From: Bacteroidales bacterium
GTDB taxonomy: Bacteria; Bacteroidota; Bacteroidia; Bacteroidales; Bacteroidaceae
DNA length: 31,280 bases
NCBI GenBank assembly: GCA_004557035.1
Contig: SFFB01000031.1
Coordinates: 1 to 31,280 of the forward strand
Direction of reading: 5' to 3'
Positions 24,654-31,280 of the stretch are shown piece by piece (the first letter of the stretch is position 1; the number at the start of each line of letters is the position of its first letter). A program made the translations under genes and the position numbers. The notes under the pieces were generated by a model, which saw nothing but the letters and a program-made list of their open reading frames with translations, ran no database searches and was not told the origin of the DNA.

Positions 24654-25175
24654 ATGAAAGACATCCAAGTGTACATCAAGGTCGAAAGATACATCAAGGA
24701 GTGGCTGGAGTTCCACCTCGGCAATCCCGTCCGTTTTCCCGTCCGGTCTTACGAGAACGAACTCCTCCACCGCCACCTTGGCAAACGACCGTGCGACCTG
24801 CCTCCCGAGAAACGGGAAGACGACATGGTCGCCATCGTCATCACGGACTGCGAGCACAGCAGGCCGGAGTATTACAATTACCTCGGACAGCGTGGCAGGC
24901 GTGCCATCGTGTCCGCCATTGATGCCCTGTTCCGTTTGGATCTGTGGAGCGGCTGCGCCCCTTTGCTCCACAGCACCACGGAACTCAACAGGGGCATTGA
25001 CCAGTGGTGTGCGGACAACGGCATTTCCCTTGATGCAAGGGAAGCCGTGCGGCAGAAGTTCTACCGCATCCGCAAGACTTATTTGGAACGTGGCATAGTC
25101 CTCGGCAAATTTTACCGCAAAAAGACTGCCATTATCCCGCACAAAAACGAACACGACAAAAACAACAACGACTGA
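24654..25175 (+). CDS. Hypothetical protein ahead of the terminase (173 aa)
   Basis: This 173-residue soluble protein is rich in Arg, Lys and Tyr and ends with a charged tail (HKNEHDKNNND). No domain is recognised. It overlaps the terminase gene by one base (TGATG), so the two are translationally coupled, which is the typical position of a small terminase subunit. It lacks an evident helix-turn-helix at its N-terminus, so that role is only a guess from order. The iteron array lies just upstream and may contain its promoter. Confidence 0.6.
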   Translation: MKDIQVYIKVERYIKEWLEFHLGNPVRFPVRSYENELLHRHLGKRPCDLPPEKREDDMVAIVITDCEHSRPEYYNYLGQRGRRAIVSAIDALFRLDLWSGCAPLLHSTTELNRGIDQWCADNGISLDAREAVRQKFYRIRKTYLERGIVLGKFYRKKTAIIPHKNEHDKNNND

Positions 25176-26680
25176 TGGCCAAAATCTACATGAACCAAAT
25201 GCAGCGCGAGGCGGCGCTTTACCGCGCAAACAAGACGGTTGTCTGCGCGGGACGCGGCACGGGCTTGACGAATACCCTGCCCTCCATGTTCCAGCACTGG
25301 GAAAACTGGGGCTACAAGCGCGGGGTGCATTGGGTCGTGGGGCAGAAACCGCCGAGGCAACTCGGCTGGCCCGACCCTTTCTTCAAGCCCGAAAACTACG
25401 ACAACATCATTTCCTTTTACACGGGAGCCATCGGGCAGATTATCTCACAGGACAGAAAAGGCACGTCCAACTCCAAGTCGTTTGACTACCTGGATATTGA
25501 CGAAGCCAAATACATTGACTTCGAGCAACTCAAATCCGAAACCTTCCCGGCAAACCGTGGCCAGGTTTCGGAGTTCGGACACCTGCCTTTCCACCACGGC
25601 ATGCTGATTACCTCGGATATGCCTGTCACCAAGCAAGGCTCGTGGTTCTTGTCCTACGAGAAGGACTGCGACCCCGAAACCCTCGCCTGCATCCGTGCCC
25701 TGCTCGCCGAGCAGTGGCACTTGCGCGACCGCCTCGCCGTGCAGCCTACCGCCTACCTGCGGCAGAAGCTGCGCGAGGTGGAGAAACTGCTGGTGCAGCT
25801 GCGCCGCACCGCCACTTTCTTCGGCCGCTATTCCTCGCTGGTGAACATCGAGGTCCTCGGCGAGGCTTGGTTCAAGCAGATGAAACGCGATCTTCCTCCG
25901 ATGGAGTTCAGAACGTCTATCCTCTGCCTGCCTGTTGACATCATGCGCGACGGCTTCTATTCTTCGATGAAGCCTGCCCACAAGTACAACTCCACCGACT
26001 TCCACTACCTGGACTCGCTGGGGTACGATATGGCCAAACTTTCCGTAGTGGACTGCCGCATGGACGCTGACCTACAAACCGACCGACCGCTTTGCATTGC
26101 GTTCGATTTTAATTCCAACATCAACTGCCTGGCCGTGGGACAGACGGACGAAGCACGCCGCCGTCTGAATGTGGTGAAGTCCTTCCACGTCAAGTACGGG
26201 CGCAAACTTCCCGACTTGGTGAACGACTTCTGCGCCTATTATCATTATTTCCCGAACAAGGAGGCTATCTTTTACTTCGACACGACCGCGCTGGGCAGCA
26301 ATTATGCGGTGAACGATGAGGATTTCCGCTGGGTAGTGATACACCAATTAGAATTGCACGGCTGGCGGGTGCGGCCTGTGCATATCGGGCGACCAATGGG
26401 GCACTTAGAGAAACAGCTGCTTATCAATCGTGGATTTGACGGACGGGCGAGGTTAATGCCTTTCTTCAACGAGCAGAACAACGAGAGCCTGTTAATCTCA
26501 GTGCAGACGGCTGGGGTCTATAACGGACACAAGGACAAACGCGCGGAGAAAACGCCGGAAACGGAGGAGAGCAAGTTGGAGGAACGGACGGACTTCTCGG
26601 ATGCGTTCGATACTTTATATATAGGATGCGAGCGGTTTCCGCAGGATAGTGTGTTGCTGCCTGTGACGAGCGATTGGTAA
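25175..26680 (+). CDS. TerL-like terminase large subunit (ATPase and nuclease)
   Basis: This 501-residue protein has the two-domain plan of phage DNA-packaging motors. The ATPase part has a Walker A-like loop AGRGTGLT (25-32) in which the usual Lys is Leu31, and a Walker B site DYLDIDE (104-110). The RNase H-like nuclease part has acidic residues at Asp311 (IAFDFNSN), Asp369 (FYFDTTA) and Asp473/476/479 (DFSDAFD). In phages such proteins cut concatemers and pump DNA into a prohead. The gene start overlaps the previous stop. No portal, protease or capsid gene follows; instead comes a long structured non-coding region. The protein may serve a satellite that uses the capsids of a helper, or be a leftover of a decayed prophage. 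Confidence 0.78.
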   Translation: MAKIYMNQMQREAALYRANKTVVCAGRGTGLTNTLPSMFQHWENWGYKRGVHWVVGQKPPRQLGWPDPFFKPENYDNIISFYTGAIGQIISQDRKGTSNSKSFDYLDIDEAKYIDFEQLKSETFPANRGQVSEFGHLPFHHGMLITSDMPVTKQGSWFLSYEKDCDPETLACIRALLAEQWHLRDRLAVQPTAYLRQKLREVEKLLVQLRRTATFFGRYSSLVNIEVLGEAWFKQMKRDLPPMEFRTSILCLPVDIMRDGFYSSMKPAHKYNSTDFHYLDSLGYDMAKLSVVDCRMDADLQTDRPLCIAFDFNSNINCLAVGQTDEARRRLNVVKSFHVKYGRKLPDLVNDFCAYYHYFPNKEAIFYFDTTALGSNYAVNDEDFRWVVIHQLELHGWRVRPVHIGRPMGHLEKQLLINRGFDGRARLMPFFNEQNNESLLISVQTAGVYNGHKDKRAEKTPETEESKLEERTDFSDAFDTLYIGCERFPQDSVLLPVTSDW

Positions 26681-26827
26681 TGGGTTCTTTTTGATGTGGG
26701 CGTTCCCTTTCGGGTCGGGCTTTTGCGCTGCGCGTTAAGCCGAGGTCTTAATCCCTTTGGGACTGACAATCCCTAACGCGGTGGGCGAGGTAATCACCTT
26801 TCGGTGGTTGCCTCGCCCTTTCGCTTT

Positions 26828-27151
26828 CGCTCCAATGGTTCGCACTTACGTGCGGCGTTTTTACTGCGCAGTCGCCTTGCTCCTATGCGCAGGATAAAGC
26901 GCGACAAATGTCGCTTCAAAAGTCCTCCGCGCTATGCGCTACGGAGTTCTCGCTACGCTCCAATGGTTGCGCACCCAAGGTGCGCGGGCTTTTACTGCGC
27001 AAGTCGCCTTGCTCCAATGCGCAGGAGAAAGCGCTCCAAATGTCGCTTCAAAAGTCCTCCGCGCTGTGCGCTACGGAGTTCTCGCTACGCTCCAAAGGTA
27101 GCGCACCAAGGTGCAGCGTTTTTACCGTGCATATTCCGCTTGCTCTTTGGG
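26828..27151. repeat. Tandem repeat, about 130-bp unit, 2.5 copies
   Basis: Units begin with CGCTCCAA(T/A)GG at 26828, 26956 and 27088; the third is cut short near 27151. Each full unit contains internal inverted repeats, such as TGCGCA copies about 20 bases apart and CTCCG/CGGAG around GCGCTNTGCGC. Unit 1 also has GCGACA-AA-TGTCGC. Differences between units are scattered substitutions and short indels, many in the loops. Confidence 0.8.
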
Positions 27152-27226
27152 AGGTGATGAGATTTGCCGCGTAGGGCGGTGGGGGCTGCTTTCGCACCTT
27201 GACCGCAGGAAACTGCGGCAGGGCGG

Positions 27227-27333
27227 GTCGCAAAAACGCTGAAAATGAAGTCTTAACCGCTTTTATCGTCCGAAGAGGATTAAAACCCTTTTACGGACTC
27301 GCGGACAGACACCATTTTCAGCGTTTTTGCGAC
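27227..27333. repeat. Perfect 21-bp inverted repeat with inner hairpin
   Basis: The left arm 27227-27247 (starting GTCGCAAAAACG) and right arm 27313-27333 (ending GTTTTTGCGAC) are perfect complements over 21 bp. The 65-nt loop contains an inner GTCCG/CGGAC pair. A second strong hairpin follows at once, so the region may be a structured RNA or a recombination or packaging site. Confidence 0.85.
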
Positions 27334-27336
27334 TGG

Positions 27337-27393
27337 ATGGAGCACGCGCCCAAAACGTTGTGCCAACGCCCTGGGACCCGCCGCGCGCTCCAT
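27337..27393. repeat. Second strong hairpin next to the 21-bp inverted repeat
   Basis: ATGGAGC (27337-27343) pairs with GCTCCAT (27387-27393). Inside lie GCGC/GCGC, CCCA/TGGG and a terminal CGTTG-TGC-CAACG hairpin, forming a stacked structure with small bulges. Confidence 0.6.
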
Positions 27394-27607
27394 AGCGGTA
27401 GGACACACCCTTGCCTGCACTGCGGCTACGGCCTGCGTCTGCACGGAACTGCACAGAGGCTGGAATGACAGGACGGGAAACAAGTCCCCATGTGTGCCAC
27501 ACCGGGACACGTTTCTTTTCCGACCTTTATGTCGTTCCCTACCACTGCGCTGCTCCGATCAGACTACGGCCTTCGCCTCCATGCAGGCAAGGGAGTGTCG
27601 CGTTTCT

Positions 27608-27930
27608 ACGTGTCCTCCGCTGCGCTCTGAACACGATTAAACCCCACTCCGCTGCGCTACGGGGAGAGCGGCAACAGGGAATGGCTGCGCTACGGCTGCG
27701 GCGCGGCCGCCACGGATAAGGGGAAGAGCAAGGCCGGAGAAACACGCCTTGCAGACAAGTCTTGCAAGACAAGTTTCCGATTTCCGCCCATTTGTGCGCA
27801 CTTCCCCTTTGCTCCCTGGCGACCGCCACCTTCGCCTCCACTACGCCGTTCCCTGCCATTTGTTTACGTGTCCTCCATTCCACTCTGGACACGGTTAGCC
27901 CCACTCCGCTGCGCTACGGGGAGAGCGGCC
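27608..27930. repeat. Pair of direct repeats of about 65 bp
   Basis: 27608-27673 and 27866-27930 share ACGTGTCCTCC, then a diverged stretch, then a common segment ending GCGCTACGGGGAGAGCGG. Copy 2 has a perfect GTGTCC/GGACAC hairpin, and both have CCCC...GGGG pairing around GCTGCGCTA. Weaker similarity extends upstream of both. Confidence 0.65.
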
Positions 27931-28345
27931 ACCTGCCCAGTCCCTGGTCAGGTGATACTTGTCTGATACTGACCTTGGCTACACTGGTTTGGGCGAGTAG
28001 CGGAGGAAGACATTTCGCCCTGGTTTGTGCGTTTTGCCTTTTGCTTGCAGCATCCATTTTGTTTCGCAGAGGACATCACCTCGCTTTCTGCATCTCGGCC
28101 CATTTTCCGGGATTTGTGCTACTGCAAAGGTAGGGAGGTGTCATGCCCTGCAAGGGTTTCCACGATTTTTTCAAAAACTTTTCCTCACAGGCTCAAAAAA
28201 CTTTTCTGCGGCACGGGGCTGAAAAAATAGCGGACATCCTCCCTTGCTGGCCCTGCCTTTTCCTCCCTCTCTAAGCAGTATCAAAACCCCGAAACGTACC
28301 GCGAAGCGACAAGCGACGCAATGAACTCTTAAAAATTGAAACAAA

Positions 28346-28678
28346 ATGAACGCTACAATGCAAACCACCCAAACCATGACGGCTTCCGCCGCTACCCTTA
28401 ATGCCCAAACAAGTGCCGCCAAGGCCAAAACCCCTCACACCCACTCAGCTCTGAGCTCTACAATAAACATTCAAGAGCGCGTGGCCGCTGCTGAAAAGGC
28501 TATCAAAAACAAATTTCTCCTTTTGGTGGATATTTGGCACGTGGAAGTAGAGGACGGCAAACTTTCTATCATTTTCCGCGACCTTTATAGAAACAGGGTA
28601 ATAGAGGCCACAAGTACTGATTGGAAACACCTCACCTTTTTTGACTGCGACAAACAGCAACCCCTTAAAATCAGATAA
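28346..28678 (+). CDS. Small mobile-element protein (110 aa)
   Basis: This 110-residue product has a Thr/Ala/Ser-rich, probably disordered N-terminus (1-45). The folded C-terminal part (about 46-110) looks alpha/beta (INIQERVAAAEKAIKNKFLLLVDIWHVEVEDGKLSIIFRDLYRNRVIEA). No family is recognised. It is the first of four small genes in the same direction that end at a strong terminator at 30129. The 1-nt gap to the next gene suggests co-translation. Confidence 0.65.
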   Translation: MNATMQTTQTMTASAATLNAQTSAAKAKTPHTHSALSSTINIQERVAAAEKAIKNKFLLLVDIWHVEVEDGKLSIIFRDLYRNRVIEATSTDWKHLTFFDCDKQQPLKIR

Positions 28679-28679
28679 T

Positions 28680-28859
28680 ATGGCTATCCAGACAACAAGC
28701 GACATTTACAACTGTGAGGACTGCAAACACGCGGACAAATACGGCCGCAGTTGCCAAATAAACAACCTCACCCCGGTACTTTTGATTATACAAAACCGAA
28801 CCACTTGCCCCTTTTTCAAGTTCAAAAGCCACCACCTAAAAGAAGAACCCCAGTTTTAA
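28680..28859 (+). CDS. Small Cys-rich protein, possible zinc binding (59 aa)
   Basis: The ATG at 28680 lies one base after the previous stop codon. The 59-residue product contains CEDC (Cys12, Cys15), Cys25 and Cys43 with a His at 17, a pattern that could bind zinc. The C-terminus is basic (FFKFKSHHLKEEPQF). No known family is assigned. Tight packing with its neighbour supports that it is translated. Confidence 0.6.
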   Translation: MAIQTTSDIYNCEDCKHADKYGRSCQINNLTPVLLIIQNRTTCPFFKFKSHHLKEEPQF

Positions 28860-28878
28860 CCCCTAAACCCATACCACA

Positions 28879-29391
28879 ATGAGAACGAAAACAGCCCCCA
28901 AGACTATTTCAATTAAAGCCGCTATGCAGAGCGCAGAAAACACACTCGCCAAAATACAGGCAGAACGCGAGGCCGCACAGGCCGAAACATCCACCAAGGC
29001 CGCACAGGCCGAAGCAAAGCCCGAGGCCGCAAAGCCGCTCACAGAAAAACAGGCCATTGCACGCGCACGCCGCAAGGCACTGAAAGACCTTTGCAACACC
29101 CTGCAATCAGCCGCCAAGGCCGCAGGGATGGAAGAAAGCCCCAACGAACTTTTGCGCGGGTACTACGCACAGGCAGGCCACACCGAACTAAAAACTTTTG
29201 AGGAGTGGAAACAGGCAGGCTTTTACATCCGCAAAGGCGAAAAGGCCATACTTCTTTGGGGACACCCCAAACCCAGCCGACAAGCCAAGGAAGCCGCCAA
29301 GCAGGCAGGCAAACCCGAGGAGGAAGCCGAAAACGACTTTTATCCCCTTGCCTACCTTTTCAGCAACCAACAAGTAGCACCCCGACAATAA
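28879..29391 (+). CDS. Protein with ArdC-like ssDNA-binding domain (170 aa)
   Basis: The N-terminal half is an Ala/Lys/Glu-rich coiled or disordered segment (1-65), followed by a helical part. Residues about 105-165 (TFEEWKQAGFYIRKGEKAILLWGHP ... DFYPLAYLFSNQQV) match the pattern of the ssDNA-binding N-domain of ArdC-type antirestriction proteins (K-x-G-E-K followed by a hydrophobic strand and ending in LFSxxQV). The metallopeptidase-like C-domain of full ArdC is absent. A role in protecting or handling incoming single-stranded DNA is plausible for a mobile element, but not shown. The domain call is from memory of the motif. Confidence 0.6.
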   Translation: MRTKTAPKTISIKAAMQSAENTLAKIQAEREAAQAETSTKAAQAEAKPEAAKPLTEKQAIARARRKALKDLCNTLQSAAKAAGMEESPNELLRGYYAQAGHTELKTFEEWKQAGFYIRKGEKAILLWGHPKPSRQAKEAAKQAGKPEEEAENDFYPLAYLFSNQQVAPRQ

Positions 29392-29461
29392 AAAACCCTA
29401 AATAATCATTTTTCAAAGGAAACGGCGGCCTAACCAACCGCCACCCAAAACTTTTTGTGCA

Positions 29462-30106
29462 ATGTCAACAAACAGCACCACAACCAACAGCGCAGCGCAG
29501 ACCGCTGCAAACGTAGCCAACGCAGTAAAGAACGAAGCCGCCAAGCGATTTGGCGCAGAAGCCGCCGCAAAATTGGTAGTTGGAACAATCCCCGCACCAC
29601 AGGCAGCACCCCAGGCGAAGCCCGAAGCCGAAGCCAAACCCGAGGCAGACGAAAAGCCCAAGCGCACACGCAAGACGGCAGCACCCATGCAGGAAGCAAA
29701 GCCCGAACCGAAGCAGGAGGCTAAGCCCGAGGCCACCGCAGCACCCAAGCAGCCCGAACCTTTGGTAAGCATCCCAACCGAAACCGCAGAGGAACGCGCC
29801 GAGCGAATGCAAAAGGAACTGCAAACCACCCTGCAAAAACTCACCAAACTGCAAGACCTCAACAAGAAGCGCACCAAGTTTATAGAAACACTTGATTTGC
29901 TGACAGACGCCAAGCAGAAACTAACCGCCGAAGAAGATTTTGAGGCCAAAACCTACAAGATAGATTTTTGCGGAGGTACGGAGTACAGGAACGACAAACT
30001 CTTTTCCATCGCCAACCGAGTACTTTTGCTTGATTTTGTGGATTTTATGCAAAGCAAAATCCAAGAGCGCGTTTCTTCCTTGGAGGCTCAAATCATCGAG
30101 GTATAA
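29462..30106 (+). CDS. Mobile-element protein with Ala/Pro/Lys-rich linker (214 aa)
   Basis: This 214-residue protein has a Thr/Ala/Asn-rich N-terminus (1-45) and a low-complexity segment of Pro-Lys-Pro-Glu-Ala repeats (about 45-100). The C-terminal half (105-214) is helical (EERAERMQKELQTTLQKLTKLQDLNKKRTKFIETLDLL), then alpha/beta, and ends in a coiled segment. No function is recognised. Such proteins with a disordered N-half are common in Bacteroidota plasmids and conjugative elements. It is the last gene before the strong terminator. Confidence 0.65.
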   Translation: MSTNSTTTNSAAQTAANVANAVKNEAAKRFGAEAAAKLVVGTIPAPQAAPQAKPEAEAKPEADEKPKRTRKTAAPMQEAKPEPKQEAKPEATAAPKQPEPLVSIPTETAEERAERMQKELQTTLQKLTKLQDLNKKRTKFIETLDLLTDAKQKLTAEEDFEAKTYKIDFCGGTEYRNDKLFSIANRVLLLDFVDFMQSKIQERVSSLEAQIIEV

Positions 30107-30128
30107 AAGCCCCGACCACAGACAGAAG

Positions 30129-30159
30129 CCGCCCCCTCACCCGAGGGGGGCGGTTTTTT
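30129..30159 (+). terminator. Strong rho-independent terminator of the small-gene operon
   Basis: CCGCCCCCTC (30129-30138) pairs with GAGGGGGGCGG (30143-30153; one extra G) around a 4-nt loop, followed by six T residues. Confidence 0.92.
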
Positions 30160-30189
30160 CGCGCCCCTGCAAAGGGGGGGGGAAATCCA

Positions 30190-30233
30190 CCCACACGATT
30201 TTTGCTCCGCAAGCTCCGCAAAAATCGTGTGGG
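30190..30233. repeat. Perfect 16-bp hairpin
   Basis: CCCACACGATTTTTGC (30190-30205) and GCAAAAATCGTGTGGG (30218-30233) are perfect inverted copies around a 12-nt loop. There is no T run, so a terminator is less likely. A transfer, replication or recombination signal of the element is possible. Confidence 0.75.
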
Positions 30234-30354
30234 ACCCGAAAAAGAGGTCTTTCCCGACAAGTCAGGAAAGGAAGTTTTTGATGACCCGCCCACCCGGCGC
30301 ACTGCGTGACGCCCTCCCTTCAAAGGAAGCCTTTGGCTATAAAGCATAAAAAAG

Positions 30355-30397
30355 CGAGGTTACCCGACTAAGTGATAACCTCGACTTGGACTTTTTT
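30355..30397 (+). terminator. Hairpin near the right border of the element
   Basis: CGAGGTTA (30355-30362) pairs with TAACCTCG (30376-30383) around a 13-nt loop. A T run at 30391-30397 follows after a gap of 7 nt, so termination is possible but not optimal. A further pair, AGTGCT (30401-30406) with AGCACT (30431-30436), lies just to the right. The AT-rich DNA of the next locus starts soon after. Confidence 0.5.
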
Positions 30398-30586
30398 TAG
30401 AGTGCTAAGACAGCGACTAAAGTCTGAAAAAGCACTTTTGATGGTGCAAAAGTACGTATTTATATTTATTGGGCAAATATAGGCAAATATTTACCACCTA
30501 AATGAAAACAAAACTTATTCCAACTATTTGAATACTATTTTGTAAATGATAATATATATAATAATCGAAAATATATTTCTTTCGAT

Positions 30587-30618
30587 TTTGTATTGTTCTC
30601 AAACTTTTCCTAATTTTG
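30587..30618 (+). promoter_or_regulatory. Canonical promoter of the right-edge surface-protein gene
   Basis: TTTG (30587-30590), a 20-base spacer and TAATTTTG (30611-30618) match both boxes of the Bacteroidota promoter. The start near 30625 leaves about 175 nt of AT-rich leader before the ATG at 30801. Confidence 0.75.
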
Positions 30619-30800
30619 CAGAAGTGATTACCATGGCGAGATACGATCAAACTTTACTATGTATGTACTAATGGGTCTAATGTTTTGCAATTTAGAGTTT
30701 ATTAAGCCTACATAGAAAAGTATAAACAATTATTGTTGTCGTAACTTGTCTGCCTTTTTGGCAATGTAAATGTATGTAAAACTATAAATTCTAATTTCTT

Positions 30801-31280
30801 ATGAAAGGTTTATCTAAAGTTTTTAAGTTATTCTCCTTTATTTGCATAGTAACTATGCTTTCATATCCTGGCACAATCAAGGCTGCTAATTATGATACTT
30901 CATGGTATAATGATTTAGATTCAAATTTCCATATTCAAACGAGTCAGCAACTTTTTGGTTTAGCATATCTATGCAATAATGGTACATCATTCAAAAATAA
31001 AACAATTATATTAGATAATGATATTGTACTATCTGACAATTGGACGGCGTTAGGTAGATTCGATGGAACTTTTGATGGCAACTATTGTTCTATCTCAAAC
31101 TTTAAAATGCAAAAAAATAGCAGTCAATCTTTTATTGTGAATCTCACTGAGAGTGGAGTTTTGAAAAATCTTGAGTTCAAGGAAGGAAGCATATCATCAG
31201 ATGCTACTATGGGGGCAGGATTTGTCTACACAAATGATGGTACCATCTCTCAATGTGTCAATCGTATAAATGTTCTTTTG
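30801..31280 (+). CDS. Exported GLUG/beta-helix-type surface protein, cut by window end
   Basis: The ATG at 30801 opens a frame that stays open to the last base (160 codons). Residues 1-28 form a signal peptide (MKGLSKVFKLFSFICIVTML..., ending IKAA). The mature part has the pattern 'TSQQLFGLAYLCNNG...TIILDNDIVL', then 'ALGRFDGTFDGNYCSISNF' and 'SGVLKNLEFKEGSI', typical of GLUG-type repeats that build right-handed beta-helices in cell-surface adhesin-like proteins. The DNA is far more AT-rich than the secreted-protein genes in the left part, which suggests another origin. The function is probably surface binding. Confidence 0.78.
   Translation, partial: MKGLSKVFKLFSFICIVTMLSYPGTIKAANYDTSWYNDLDSNFHIQTSQQLFGLAYLCNNGTSFKNKTIILDNDIVLSDNWTALGRFDGTFDGNYCSISNFKMQKNSSQSFIVNLTESGVLKNLEFKEGSISSDATMGAGFVYTNDGTISQCVNRINVLL

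Larger units (their letters stand above)
26681..28345. other. 1.66-kb GC-rich non-coding region packed with repeats
   Basis: No convincing gene is found. Open frames here translate the repeats into Arg/Ser/Cys-rich strings in several frames. The stretch contains a tandem 130-bp repeat (26828-27151), a long cruciform-like inverted repeat (27227-27333), a second strong hairpin (27337-27393), a pair of 65-bp repeats (27608 and 27866), a 12-bp palindrome GTCTTGCAAGAC (27759-27770), and a possible leftward promoter -7 box TACCTTTG (28125-28132, minus strand). It occupies the position where phage head genes would be expected behind a terminase. Confidence 0.6.

Noticed and set aside
26804..27174. 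Plus-strand ORFs through the tandem repeats
   Set aside because: They are translated repeats rich in Arg, Ser and Cys, open in more than one frame, with no protein-like composition. I treat the segment as non-coding repeat DNA.
26828..27930. CRISPR array
   Set aside because: Repeat units are about 65 and 130 bp and contiguous or widely spaced, with no regular short repeats and spacers and no cas genes nearby.
1..31280. tRNA or rRNA genes
   Set aside because: I looked for T-loop patterns such as GTTCGAATC and for rRNA landmarks. The few TTCGAA hits lie inside genes or lack cloverleaf pairing.

Overview
The window looks like chromosomal DNA of a Bacteroidota species, most likely of the Prevotella group. 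Supporting signs are promoters of the TTTG / TAnnTTTG type, weak or absent Shine-Dalgarno sites, secreted proteins ending in a short 'DLxGR...GIYI/VYIVNGKK' tail, and TlpA-like proteins with large N-terminal extensions. There is no rRNA or tRNA gene here, so the genus is an inference from protein style only.

Left part (1-14160): secreted peptidases and their partners. A 1174-residue zinc metallopeptidase (824-4348) is followed at once by a 62-codon small ORF. After a 1-kb non-coding stretch, a strong promoter and a roughly 490-nt hairpin-rich leader precede a rightward gene train. It encodes a subtilisin-type protease with an internal dockerin and a cohesin-like domain (5644-9996), a scaffold-like protein with three cohesin-like domains, two ASH-type domains, an Ig-like domain and a terminal dockerin (10004-12337), a further cohesin-like surface protein (12430-13935), and a second small ORF (13932-14102) that overlaps it by ATGA. 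A textbook terminator closes the train. Together these read as a candidate cell-surface proteolytic complex built on dockerin/cohesin-type modules. The two small ORFs are related to each other and may form an undescribed family of peptide partners.

Middle part (14200-19900): an ECF-type sigma factor, a single-pass membrane protein that is probably its anti-sigma factor, and an exported protein of unknown function form one operon. Two leftward TlpA/thioredoxin-like genes follow. They are flanked by two copies of a roughly 138-bp repeat that carries a hairpin with compensating base changes.

Right part (about 19900-30400): a mobile element. It has a leftward XRE-family repressor, a divergent control region with paired palindromes, a small protein, a 1075-residue primase-helicase, tandem terminators, an array of nested TGCCTACA/TGTAGGCA iterons (a likely replication origin or control locus), a small protein and a TerL-like terminase ATPase/nuclease. 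Next comes about 1.66 kb of non-coding DNA packed with tandem repeats and inverted repeats, including a perfect 21-bp inverted repeat. Then come four small cargo-like genes, one with an ArdC-type ssDNA-binding domain, and a strong terminator. No integrase, relaxase, portal, capsid or tail gene is visible, so the element may be a phage satellite, a phage-plasmid fragment or a degenerate prophage.

Right edge (30587-31280): the base composition becomes clearly AT-rich. A canonical promoter drives an exported beta-helix/GLUG-type surface protein that runs off the window.
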